Assembly (NCBI GenBank): GCA_964536805.1
Contig: CAZHYQ010000005.1
Location: 1-64,000, forward strand
DNA: 64,000 nucleotides
Direction of reading: 5' to 3'
Source of the DNA: Longilinea sp964536805
GTDB lineage: Bacteria; Chloroflexota; Anaerolineae; Anaerolineales; Anaerolineaceae
Part shown: positions 49,798-58,446 of the stretch, piece by piece
Numbering within the stretch: the stretch's first letter is position 1
Layout: each line of letters starts with the position of its first letter
Made by a program: the position numbers and the translations under genes
The notes under the pieces: generated by a model
Seen by the model: the letters and a program-made list of their open reading frames with translations, nothing else
Databases searched by the model: none
What the model was told of the DNA's origin: nothing

Positions 49798-50666
49798 CCT
49801 ATTTCCTCTAATAGACGTTGCAAATACAAGCCGTAACCGTTCATGGCGTAGCGTTTGGCCTGTTCAGCCAGTTGTTCCTTGTTGATAAAACCCATCCTGA
49901 AGGCAATCTCCTCCGGGCAGGAGATCATCAAACCCTGGCGTTCTTCAACCGCCTGGACGAAGTTGGCAGCCTGTGTCAACGATTCGTGCGTACCAGCATC
50001 CAGCCAGGCCACGCCGCGGCTGAGCACCTGCACGCGCAGCTCGCCTTTATCCATATACACCCGATTCAGATCGGTAATTTCCAATTCACCGCGCGGCGAA
50101 GGCTTGAGGTTGGCCGCAATTTCGCTTACCTGGTCATCATAAAAATACATGCCAGGGACGGCAAGATCTGTCTTGGGATGGGCGGGTTTCTCCTCGATGC
50201 TGACCGCTTTGCCCTGGCTGTCAATTTCCACCACGCCGTAGCGTTCAGGGTCGTGCACGTGGTAGGCAAAAATGACAGCCCCGTGCTGCAATTGAGCCGC
50301 CGTTTGAAGCTGGCGCGCCAGGCCGCTGCCGTAAAAAATATTGTCGCCCAGGATCAATGCGGCGGGTTTGCCATCCACGAATGAGCCGCCGACGCGAAAC
50401 GCGTCCGCCAGCCCGCGCGGTTGGTCCTGTTCGGCGTATTCAAATTGGACGCCCCACTGCTCACCGCTGCCCAAGAGCCGCCGGAAAATGGGCAGGTCTT
50501 CTGGGGTGCTTATGAGTAGGATTTCCCGGATGCCCGCCAGCAGTAGCATGGAAAGGGGATAATAGACCATCGGTTTGTTGTAAACGGGAAGCAGTTGTTT
50601 GCTGACGCCAATGGTAATGGGGTACAAACGCGTTCCTCTTCCGCCGGCCAGGATAATGCCTTTCAT
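49794..50666 (-). CDS. rfbA: Glucose-1-phosphate thymidylyltransferase
   Basis: First step of the rhamnose pathway, joining dTTP and glucose-1-phosphate to dTDP-glucose. The 290-residue protein starts MKGIILAGGRGTRLYPIT (nucleotide-binding loop GGRGTRLYP) and has KPMVYYPLSMLLLAGI, ALILGDNIFYGSG, VVEIDSQGKAVSIEEKP and AWLDAGTHESL. Overlaps the rfbB stop by 4 bp. Confidence 0.97.
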   Translation of the reverse strand: MKGIILAGGRGTRLYPITIGVSKQLLPVYNKPMVYYPLSMLLLAGIREILLISTPEDLPIFRRLLGSGEQWGVQFEYAEQDQPRGLADAFRVGGSFVDGKPAALILGDNIFYGSGLARQLQTAAQLQHGAVIFAYHVHDPERYGVVEIDSQGKAVSIEEKPAHPKTDLAVPGMYFYDDQVSEIAANLKPSPRGELEITDLNRVYMDKGELRVQVLSRGVAWLDAGTHESLTQAANFVQAVEERQGLMISCPEEIAFRMGFINKEQLAEQAKRYAMNGYGLYLQRLLEEIG

Positions 50667-51751
50667 TTTTGAGGTCCTCCCCGCTGAACATAATTCTGGT
50701 CAATCCAACCTTTATAATCGCCGGTCTGGCGGATGGCCTGTACCCATTCGGGGTGATCCAGGTACCAGCGCACAGTTTTTTCCAATCCGGTTTGCAACGA
50801 TTCCTTCGGCTTCCAGCCCAACTCCCTTTCGATCTTTTCGATATTCATGGCGTAGCGCCGGTCATGACCCGGGCGGTCGGTCACGTAAGTGATCAGGTTT
50901 TCGAATGGATGGTAGGGGGAGTCGGGCAGGAGTTCATCGAGGATGGCACAGATGGCGTCGACAATTTCAATGTTATACGGCTGATTATTGCCGCCGATGT
51001 TATACGTCTCGCCGACTTTGCCGCGCTCCAGCACGGCCAGGATGGCTTCACAGTGATCCTCGACGTATAACCAGTCGCGCACCTGTTTACCGTCGCCGTA
51101 TACCGGCAGCCGTTTTCCTTCCAGCGCGTTCAAAATAATCAGCGGGATCAGCTTCTCAGGAAACTGAAAAGGCCCGTAGTTATTTGAGCAGTTGGTGACG
51201 GTGACCGGCAGCCCATAGGTGTGCAAATAAGCGCGCACCAAATGGTCACTGGAAGCTTTGGAGGCAGAATAGGGAGAATTCGGCGAATAAGGCGTAGTCT
51301 CGCTGAAGGCCGGGTCCAGCGGAGTAAGCGAGCCAAACACCTCATCCGTCGACACATGATGGAAACGGACTTGATTGACCGGGAAGCGTTTTTCGGTCAA
51401 CCAGGCCTGCCGCGCGGCTTCAAGCAGGGTGAAGGTGCCCACGATGTTCGTTTGAACAAACTGGCCCGGCCCGAGGATGGAGCGGTCGACATGCGATTCG
51501 GCAGCAAAATGCACGATGGTGTCGATTTCGTGTTCCTTCAGCAGGCGGTCCACCAGTTCACGGTCGCAGATATCTCCTTGAATGAAGGTATGCCGTTTTG
51601 CGTCAGGCAGATCGTGCAGATTTTCCAGGCTGCCGGCATAAGTCAGCGCATCCAGGTTAAAAATATGCACGTTCGGCTTTTGTGCCAAAACCAGACGGAC
51701 GAAGTTTGTACCGATAAAACCAGCTCCGCCGGTCACCAGAATATTACGCAT
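50663..51751 (-). CDS. rfbB: dTDP-glucose 4,6-dehydratase
   Basis: Second step of the rhamnose pathway. The 362-residue extended SDR begins ILVTGGAGFIGTNFVRLVL, has AAESHVDRSI near 85, the STDEVFGSL segment and YSASKASSDHLVRA (Tyr-X3-Lys), then NCSNNYGPFQFPEKLIPL. The C-terminal SYQ-like region is YVTDRPGHDRRYAM. It lies 40 bp after rfbC on the same strand. Confidence 0.97.
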   Translation of the reverse strand: MRNILVTGGAGFIGTNFVRLVLAQKPNVHIFNLDALTYAGSLENLHDLPDAKRHTFIQGDICDRELVDRLLKEHEIDTIVHFAAESHVDRSILGPGQFVQTNIVGTFTLLEAARQAWLTEKRFPVNQVRFHHVSTDEVFGSLTPLDPAFSETTPYSPNSPYSASKASSDHLVRAYLHTYGLPVTVTNCSNNYGPFQFPEKLIPLIILNALEGKRLPVYGDGKQVRDWLYVEDHCEAILAVLERGKVGETYNIGGNNQPYNIEIVDAICAILDELLPDSPYHPFENLITYVTDRPGHDRRYAMNIEKIERELGWKPKESLQTGLEKTVRWYLDHPEWVQAIRQTGDYKGWIDQNYVQRGGPQK

Positions 51752-51791
51752 GGTAATCCTCCCTGAATGCTAATGCCAATTGTTTGTACGC

Positions 51792-52340
51792 TTATTCGAA
51801 TGTTTCCGCCTGGGATAACGGCAAACCCAGTTGATCCTTGGGTGAAAGCAGCGGCATTTGGCCGCCTGGCAGCGGCCACTCGACGCCAATTTGCGGATCA
51901 TTCCACAACAGGCAGCGTTCACCTAATGGGTTATAGAAGTCGCTGACTTTGTATACCACCTCGGCCCAATCACTAAGAACATAAAACCCATGGGCAAATC
52001 CGATGGGAACCCAAAGTTGGCGTTTGTTTTCGGACGAAAGGTAGCTGCCGACCCATTTTCCAAAGGTGGGCGAACTGCGCCGCAGGTCGACAGCCACGTC
52101 GAAAATCTCGCCTGCCACGCAGCGCACCAGCTTATCCTGCGGGTTGATGATCTGGTAGTGCAGCCCACGCAAAACCCCGCGGCGTGATCCGGATTGGTTG
52201 TCCTGCACAAAGTTCACCGAAATTCCCAGGTCGGCAAATTTTCTGGCCTGGTATGTTTCCATATTAAAACCGCGCCCGTCTGCGAAGACGCGCGGTTCAA
52301 TAATCAGGATTCCGGTCAGTTGTGTTGATGTTATTTGCAT
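51792..52340 (-). CDS. rfbC: dTDP-4-dehydrorhamnose 3,5-epimerase
   Basis: Third step of the rhamnose pathway, double epimerisation on a cupin fold. The 182-residue protein has EPRVFADGRGFNMETY, FVQDNQSGSRRGVLRGLHYQ (catalytic His in LHYQ), FDVAVDLRRSSPTFGKW and IPIGFAHGFYVLSD-like WVPIGFAHGFYVL. I set the ATG at 52340 because the distance to the EP motif then equals that of E. coli RfbC; ATG 52346 and TTG 52355 are alternatives. Confidence 0.95.
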   Translation of the reverse strand: MQITSTQLTGILIIEPRVFADGRGFNMETYQARKFADLGISVNFVQDNQSGSRRGVLRGLHYQIINPQDKLVRCVAGEIFDVAVDLRRSSPTFGKWVGSYLSSENKRQLWVPIGFAHGFYVLSDWAEVVYKVSDFYNPLGERCLLWNDPQIGVEWPLPGGQMPLLSPKDQLGLPLSQAETFE

Positions 52341-52366
52341 TGACATAAAAACCAATCAATTATCCC

Positions 52367-53536
52367 CTAAGGTTTTTGGTGAGGTTTTTCGGTTACCAGC
52401 CTATTATAAATTAATTGAAGCCTGTCAACCATGAATTGTTCATCAAATTTGTTAATCTTTAGTAAATTGTTAGCCTTCATTCGTTCCCGCAGTGGTGGAT
52501 CTCCGATCAGGGAAAGGATTGCTTGTTGCAGGGCCTGTGCGTCATTGGCTGGAACGATCTGGCCGTTCTCTCCCGGCTCGATAATTATGTTGTTGTCGCC
52601 AACCTCCGTTGCAATGCATGGCAAACCTGCGGCTAGCGCTTCAAGCAATGTGAGGGGCATGGCTTCGTATAATGATGGCAGGATAAAAAGGTCGCTGGCA
52701 ATTAAATATTCGGCAATGGGCTTGCGATAACCCCAAAATATGATTTTTCTATTGCGAATTTGATCTTGTACGGTTTTCTCAAGACTTTCCCGCAAGGGCC
52801 CATCCCCGATAATCCAGAGCAAGCATTGGTTTTCCATCTGTGGCAACCTGGAAAAGGCATTCAGCAAAACATCGATTCCTTTTTGCTCATCCAGCCGGCC
52901 GACATACGTTAAAATCGCCGCATCGCGCGGAATGATAAGTTCTTTGCGGATAGCCGCTTTATCTTTTTGTGTGCGGTACGGTGCCAGGTCGATGCCGTTT
53001 GGGATTACCACCGTTTTTGCCGCCGGGACTAACCCGTTTTGGAGGCAGGCGGTTTGATCATTTTGCGAGACAAAGATGATTTGGTTCGTGGCGGAGAAAT
53101 TGAGCAGTCGATCCAGTTGGGTGAAAACGAACCGCCCGGCTTTTGCACGCACTGTTTGCAAGCGGCCGTGATATCGGGTGACAGGCAAATGAATGGTCGT
53201 GACAACGGGCAAGCGTCGGGTTTTGGCGACGATCCGGCCTATGATGGCAGCCGTGGAGCTGTGGGTGTGAAGTAAATCGATGTCATCGATCTGGATGATC
53301 TGGCTCAATCTGCGGAAGTTTTTCCACCTCAACGGCCACCAGCCATCGAATGGGATGAACTTGATTTCTCCATTATCGAATTGATCCGCAAAGGCATGTG
53401 CACTTGGTGCGATGATGGTAAAGGAAAACCGGGTCGAATCAACGCAGCGAAAGATTGAATCCAGATGAGTCTCAACCCCGCCTACATCCAATGGTTTATC
53501 ATATAAAATTGCGACGCGAATTTTAGGCTGGTTCAT
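52367..53536 (-). CDS. GT4-type glycosyltransferase
   Basis: A 389-residue GT-B enzyme. The N-terminal YDKPLDVGGVETHLDSI loop and LLHTHSSTAAIIGRIVAK fit GT4. The C-terminal donor domain has LTYVGRLDEQKGIDVLLNAF, WIIGDGPLRESLEK and the E-X7-E motif in LPSLYEAMPLTLLEALAAG. Starts 4 bp inside the upstream GT2 gene (ATGA). Sugar not deducible; rhamnose is a candidate given the adjacent pathway genes. Confidence 0.9.
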   Translation of the reverse strand: MNQPKIRVAILYDKPLDVGGVETHLDSIFRCVDSTRFSFTIIAPSAHAFADQFDNGEIKFIPFDGWWPLRWKNFRRLSQIIQIDDIDLLHTHSSTAAIIGRIVAKTRRLPVVTTIHLPVTRYHGRLQTVRAKAGRFVFTQLDRLLNFSATNQIIFVSQNDQTACLQNGLVPAAKTVVIPNGIDLAPYRTQKDKAAIRKELIIPRDAAILTYVGRLDEQKGIDVLLNAFSRLPQMENQCLLWIIGDGPLRESLEKTVQDQIRNRKIIFWGYRKPIAEYLIASDLFILPSLYEAMPLTLLEALAAGLPCIATEVGDNNIIIEPGENGQIVPANDAQALQQAILSLIGDPPLRERMKANNLLKINKFDEQFMVDRLQLIYNRLVTEKPHQKP

Positions 53537-54453
53537 TTGAGCAATCCCAGTTCATAGGGATTGGCATGCAAACGGCGGGCCAGCCTTTGGCCAAATTTGC
53601 CCAAAATGATATATAGATACAATTTTCGGAAGCGAAAAGGCCGCAATTTCCAACTTTGACGGGCAAAACGGGCGGCGCTATCTGAATCACCAGCCCAAAA
53701 ATTCATATCTGCCGCCAACAGGTACGCTTTTGAAAGACTGGCCAATTTCAGGCGCTGGAAAGACTCCGGTAGATCCATCCGGGCAAAAAATGCTTCAAAG
53801 GTTGTCACCAATTCGCTCGAGAATCGTTTGTATGAAGAAACCGATTTGGCATCCCGGTGCAGCCGTAAACAGGCCAGTGGTGCATCAAGGTAAACGGCAG
53901 GGAATTTCAGCCCAATGCGAAGCCAGTAATCCAAATCCATGACGTAATGCAGATCTTCATTCAAGAAACCGATGACATCAACGAGGCTGCGCCGGAGAAA
54001 GACAGTTGGCTGGGGGATGTAGTTTTGCAGATCCTTTACCAACACTCCGTAATCATACGGCTGAGCAGGATAATTGCCCAGCGGCTGGTCAGATGCATCG
54101 ATGTAACGGCAATCCCCGTACAACCAACTTGTTTCTGGATGGGTTTCGAAATAGCCGGCAACTTTCTCCAAAGCCCCAGGCAGCAGCAAGTCGTCTGAAT
54201 TGACCCAGCCCAAAATCTGACCGTTGGCGATTTTCCAGCCGTTATTGACAGCCTGTGTTTGACCGCGGTCAGGCGCGGATTGCCAGGTTATCCGATTTTC
54301 GTAACTTTTCAATATCTCGAGGGTCTCATCGGTTGAACCCCCGTCCATTACCAATATCTCGAGATTTGCATAGCCCTGGTTGAGAATTGAATCAATCGTC
54401 CGGCCGATAAACTGTCCCTGGTTGTAAGAAGGGATCACGATCGTGATCTTCAT
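53533..54453 (-). CDS. GT2 family glycosyltransferase
   Basis: A 306-residue GT-A transferase. It starts MKITIVIPSYNQGQFIGRTI and has EILVMDGGSTDETLEIL, GQTQAVNNGWKIANGQILGWVNSDD (donor-binding DD) and MDLDYWLRIGLKFPAVYLD. A C-terminal helical region follows (240-300). The same layout occurs in the GT2 gene at 60826 and in the second half of the fusion gene at 58446, so the three may be related. Coupled to the membrane-protein gene upstream by a 4-bp overlap. Confidence 0.9.
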   Translation of the reverse strand: MKITIVIPSYNQGQFIGRTIDSILNQGYANLEILVMDGGSTDETLEILKSYENRITWQSAPDRGQTQAVNNGWKIANGQILGWVNSDDLLLPGALEKVAGYFETHPETSWLYGDCRYIDASDQPLGNYPAQPYDYGVLVKDLQNYIPQPTVFLRRSLVDVIGFLNEDLHYVMDLDYWLRIGLKFPAVYLDAPLACLRLHRDAKSVSSYKRFSSELVTTFEAFFARMDLPESFQRLKLASLSKAYLLAADMNFWAGDSDSAARFARQSWKLRPFRFRKLYLYIILGKFGQRLARRLHANPYELGLLK

Positions 54454-56909
54454 GGGTTCACTGCTTCCGGACTTACATCCACCCGGTTGACCAGAACGAG
54501 CAGGGGACGTTGGTCGCCATTGGGTTGACTGCGAACGGAGGCTTCATCGTTGCAGTACAGAACAATTTTATTCAGGCCAGGCTGTAGATCTGCTGAAAAG
54601 GTTGCCCGGGCTTCCCCGTGAAGTTGGTAGGGTTGGGTTGAAACCAGGTGAGGTAATTCCAGATAAGGTTCCACAAACCAGTGCGATAAAGTCATATGCC
54701 TCAACGGGCCGGGCAATCCAGATCCTGCGACAAGTTGAAAAGACAAACTTACCTGGATTGTTTCTTCCGACCAAAGATAAATTTGCAGTCCTTGCCCAGA
54801 TTTCTCGCCAATCCAGAAGACCCCATGGCCCTGGTAGCTCTCGACTCCCCAGTTGCTGGATGTAACCTGAATTACGCCAGCACGGTTGGTCAATTGCGGA
54901 TCTAGAAACACAAGCTGCTTGGTATCTGTCAAACCCGAGAAATCGGGACCAGCACTTGTCGATACCGTGTCTTGTGGAAGAATCTTGAATAACAGCCAGC
55001 CGTTGGCCTCACCGGTGAACTCCAGACCGTCAGGTTGATGGAGAAAAGTCCGCTTCATTGGGTCGATGAGCAGGAAGTCTGCTTTCATCAAACGGGCCTG
55101 GGCTACATCGATTCTATTCGCGTGCGGGTCGAGCTGTACGATTTTTCGAGCGAGGTTGCGACCGAAAAAGGGATAATCCCAATCATCCTGTTCTAGCCGG
55201 GTTGCGAGGGTTGCATACTGCGGAACTTTACCGTCAACGAGCTGAATGACTTCCTTCATGGGCGAATTGGTAAGGGTTTGCAGAGTCAAAAAATCCTTGT
55301 TCCAGATGGCATTAGTTCCTACAAGAGGCTTGGTGCCATTATTTACGACAATGCTGACCGCCAGCAACATGGTCAAAACCGTAATAACCCATCCAATTAC
55401 CCGATTCTTCTTTTCTGAATAGAAAAAATAGGTCAGTGGGCTTACCGCCGCGACGGGCAGAATGAAATAGCGGCCCTTATAGGGCGACCAATAAATGAGC
55501 GCACTAAAGGTCAGCACAAATCCAACCCCAAGGACCGCCAGTATCCAGCGGATATTGTTTTGCCGGCTGCGCAGGCCGATTGAGAATTGATAGATGACAG
55601 CCGGAATCAGCACGAGGAACGCGATGAAACCAAACCATGTGGTGTCTTCGTGCACCGATGGAACAGAATTCAGCATGGCTGAAAGCGATTGATCCGGCAA
55701 GGCATCCTTGGCAGGAACTGGCAAATGGTTGATGATCTTTTGAAACAGCCATGATTTTTGCCTGACCAGGAAGGAGGCGGCCGGTTCAGGCACGCCGGAA
55801 AAATCGATCATCTGATAACTATAAAAGACTGCATTGGCGGTTAGCAGGGTTGTCCTTGAAACTGGCGTATCGATAATGCCCTGGGTCCAGACTTTGTCGG
55901 AGAGCGGGTTGCCATAGGTTATCTGGTTCTGGATATAGCCAAAGGCGCCAAAAAGCACAAACGCTGCCAGACTCAAGCCAACCCAGGTTAGGTAGAAGCG
56001 ATAATTACGAAATCTTGCAATAACAAAATCGATCAAGAGGCAGGTTGCGAAGGCTGGTAGTAGGAAAAAAACAGTGGATTTGGTGCCGATGGATAGGCCT
56101 ATTCCGAGCGCCGAGAAGAATAATGGAATTCGCGTATGCTCTGTGTTCCCAAGGAAAAAAAAATACAGGCAGCACATAAAGAACGCGGTTACCACCAGAT
56201 CATTTTGCGTGGTGGTGGATTGGAGCAAAATCCCTGGGAAGGACGCAAATAGCAAGCTGGCAAAAACAGCCTGCGGACGCGAAGCAGACAAGAGGCGGGC
56301 GATGCCAAAGATGGCTAATGCGATGGACAGGACACAAACCCATTGGACCAGGCCGCTCCACCGGTCGTTACCTGAAAACAGCATTGTCCAGAGCACGCCG
56401 AGTTCGGCATTGATCGGAAATGTAGTCTGGCGCGGGTTAGGCGTCAGCCAGGTAGCCAGGCTTTGGTGCTGCAGCCAGTAACCCACCCGCGAAAGGTGAT
56501 AAGTCATGCTGTCATAATTGTTTTGCGGTACAGTTAAAATTAGGGCTGCTTGAAACGCATATAAAGCGGAAGAAAAGAGCAGCCAGATTGCCAGGATTGG
56601 ATGATGTTTTGCCAATGTCTTTGCATATTGCACTGATATTTTCGAATCAGAAAATGGTCCGAAAAGGTTTAGGCTTCCGTTCCGTTTCCAGAGATATCCC
56701 GTTCCGATGAATACCAATACTTGCAAAAAGAGGTATGCAGGCAAATTGAGCTGGCGTGCCAGACTGGTCAGTTCGGATATCAATACAATTTGCGCCCAGG
56801 AGCAAAGAAATATTGCCAACAGATAGGCTGTTTTTTGCTTCAGTCGACACAAGGCAACCACAAAAGTGGAAGAAAAAATGATCAGCAAAAAGGAAACAGG
56901 AAGAAGCAA
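54450..56909 (-). CDS. Large polytopic membrane protein, GT39-like, unknown function
   Basis: An 819-residue protein. The first 500 residues hold about twelve helices. The loop after helix 3 or 4 reads QNNYDSMTYHLSRVGYWLQHQ and LTPNPRQTTFPINAELGVLW, very like the region of dolichyl-phosphate-mannose transferase relatives. A soluble beta-rich C-terminus of about 250 residues (570-819) is probably outside and may bind sugar. The TTG start at 56909 follows AAGGA by 6 nt. Likely a lipid-sugar-dependent glycosyltransferase, unproven. Confidence 0.65.
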   Translation of the reverse strand: MLLPVSFLLIIFSSTFVVALCRLKQKTAYLLAIFLCSWAQIVLISELTSLARQLNLPAYLFLQVLVFIGTGYLWKRNGSLNLFGPFSDSKISVQYAKTLAKHHPILAIWLLFSSALYAFQAALILTVPQNNYDSMTYHLSRVGYWLQHQSLATWLTPNPRQTTFPINAELGVLWTMLFSGNDRWSGLVQWVCVLSIALAIFGIARLLSASRPQAVFASLLFASFPGILLQSTTTQNDLVVTAFFMCCLYFFFLGNTEHTRIPLFFSALGIGLSIGTKSTVFFLLPAFATCLLIDFVIARFRNYRFYLTWVGLSLAAFVLFGAFGYIQNQITYGNPLSDKVWTQGIIDTPVSRTTLLTANAVFYSYQMIDFSGVPEPAASFLVRQKSWLFQKIINHLPVPAKDALPDQSLSAMLNSVPSVHEDTTWFGFIAFLVLIPAVIYQFSIGLRSRQNNIRWILAVLGVGFVLTFSALIYWSPYKGRYFILPVAAVSPLTYFFYSEKKNRVIGWVITVLTMLLAVSIVVNNGTKPLVGTNAIWNKDFLTLQTLTNSPMKEVIQLVDGKVPQYATLATRLEQDDWDYPFFGRNLARKIVQLDPHANRIDVAQARLMKADFLLIDPMKRTFLHQPDGLEFTGEANGWLLFKILPQDTVSTSAGPDFSGLTDTKQLVFLDPQLTNRAGVIQVTSSNWGVESYQGHGVFWIGEKSGQGLQIYLWSEETIQVSLSFQLVAGSGLPGPLRHMTLSHWFVEPYLELPHLVSTQPYQLHGEARATFSADLQPGLNKIVLYCNDEASVRSQPNGDQRPLLVLVNRVDVSPEAVNP

Positions 56910-56967
56910 CGAAGATCCTTCTCTGGCGATATCTTCGGTTCTGTTCAGGAATCAGGTTATATTGAAA

Positions 56968-58446
56968 TTATACCTGATCCCCGGCACGTAGCTGGCGGAT
57001 CGTATCGCGGAAAGCCGGAAAGACCATGGAAATAAAGGCGGCGCGCGGCGAGAGAATGCAGGCAACTAAGCCAAAAAACCCGGAAAGAAGAGGTTTGTGC
57101 TGGTGTGCTGCATCAACTGCTTCAAGAAGCCAATGTGAAGCAATACGATGGTGTGCCGACCTTAATTTGATTAAAGGCGAGCGTCGATTCTTGTCGTGCA
57201 GATCGATTGGCTGGTTTGGAATTAGCACCGGCAACCATTTGGCTGCTTCCGAATCATTCATATCCTGAAAGGGGCGGTCAGAGCGGTAGCCATTTACAAC
57301 AAAAAAAGCCTGTTGTAAAACTTGCAGGGTAAAACGCTTCCACGAATATTCTTGAACCCTGATTCTACCTCGCGCGATCAATGCCTGGCGGGCGAGATCA
57401 TTTTGCAGCAAGCGTTGCACCGCCAAGGCAATCGACGTAGTGTCAGCGGGATCGAAAAAAATTGCCGCATCTCCGCCAACCTCGGGGAGCGATGTGGTGT
57501 TGCTGCACAAAACCGGGCAACCGCATGCCATCGCTTCCAGCAGCGGCATGCCAAATCCCTCGAAGAGCGACGGGAAAACCAGGGCATTTGCCTGGTGGTA
57601 TAGGCTGGCGAGCAATTCCCGGGGAATATACCCAAGAAAATGAACCTGATCCAAAAGGTTGTTTTGTTGAATCGCCGCCTGAATATCGCTCTTTGCTTCT
57701 TTCGCTGAACCGCAGCAAACCAGATCGATACGGATTCCCATCCGATCCCGCAGCAACTCTAGTGCCTGGACCAACCCGAGGTGGTTTTTATGCGGCCAGG
57801 TCGCTGCAGGATAAAATAGAAACCCTGGTTCTAAGCCGTATCTCTTCAGGACGCTCTTTTGCATTACAACGGAAGGCGGCTGGAAGAATTGTGGGTCCAC
57901 GGCCAGCGGGGTAACGGTGATCCGATCGTCGGCAACGCGCCGTTTTTCAATCAACGTTTGCCGGGTGAATGCAGAAATGGCACAGATTAGTTGAGCATTG
58001 TCAATCGATGAATTGAATGCTTTTTTTCGATTATCCAATTCTTCCGTGGAAAAATACTGCGGGAAATATTCATGCTGGATATCCGGCACAACCAGGACGG
58101 TCGGCAGCCGCATCAAATCTGGATTTGTGTAACCGGCCAGCGAAATGGCAACATCACAATGAATACTATGGCCGGCAATTTTGATGTCGTGAAATGCCTC
58201 ATCGCCATTAAGCCCTAATTTTTCTACCAGTCGATTAAAAAAATATGCCGGACCATCGCAATTGATCATCTCAAAGTTCTTGTGTCCAGCAAGGTCAAAA
58301 TCAAAGCGGGCTTCCGAAGGGATCAAAACAGTGTATTGATTGGAATAATCAATTTCAAGCAGCGTATTCAGAAAGGCTCTTGCAAGCGTTTCTATGCCGC
58401 CTGTATAACCGGGTTTCATCCAACGCAGGTCAAGGAGAATATCCAT
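56968..58446 (-). CDS. GT4-type glycosyltransferase (mannosyltransferase-like)
   Basis: A 492-residue GT-B transferase. Visible are PGYTGGIETLARAFLNTLL, PTVLVVPDIQHEYFPQYFS, CAISAFTRQTLIE, FFYPAATWPHKNHLGLVQAL-like FLFYPAATWPHKNH, VHFLGYIPRELLASLY and PSLFEGFGMPLLEAMACG (E-X7-E). The VPDIQHE and WPHKNH motifs mark the O-antigen mannosyltransferase-like GT4 branch and recur in the gene upstream. The last 100 residues are an extension of unknown role. The ATG shares one base with the upstream stop (TAATG). Confidence 0.88.
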   Translation of the reverse strand: MDILLDLRWMKPGYTGGIETLARAFLNTLLEIDYSNQYTVLIPSEARFDFDLAGHKNFEMINCDGPAYFFNRLVEKLGLNGDEAFHDIKIAGHSIHCDVAISLAGYTNPDLMRLPTVLVVPDIQHEYFPQYFSTEELDNRKKAFNSSIDNAQLICAISAFTRQTLIEKRRVADDRITVTPLAVDPQFFQPPSVVMQKSVLKRYGLEPGFLFYPAATWPHKNHLGLVQALELLRDRMGIRIDLVCCGSAKEAKSDIQAAIQQNNLLDQVHFLGYIPRELLASLYHQANALVFPSLFEGFGMPLLEAMACGCPVLCSNTTSLPEVGGDAAIFFDPADTTSIALAVQRLLQNDLARQALIARGRIRVQEYSWKRFTLQVLQQAFFVVNGYRSDRPFQDMNDSEAAKWLPVLIPNQPIDLHDKNRRSPLIKLRSAHHRIASHWLLEAVDAAHQHKPLLSGFFGLVACILSPRAAFISMVFPAFRDTIRQLRAGDQV

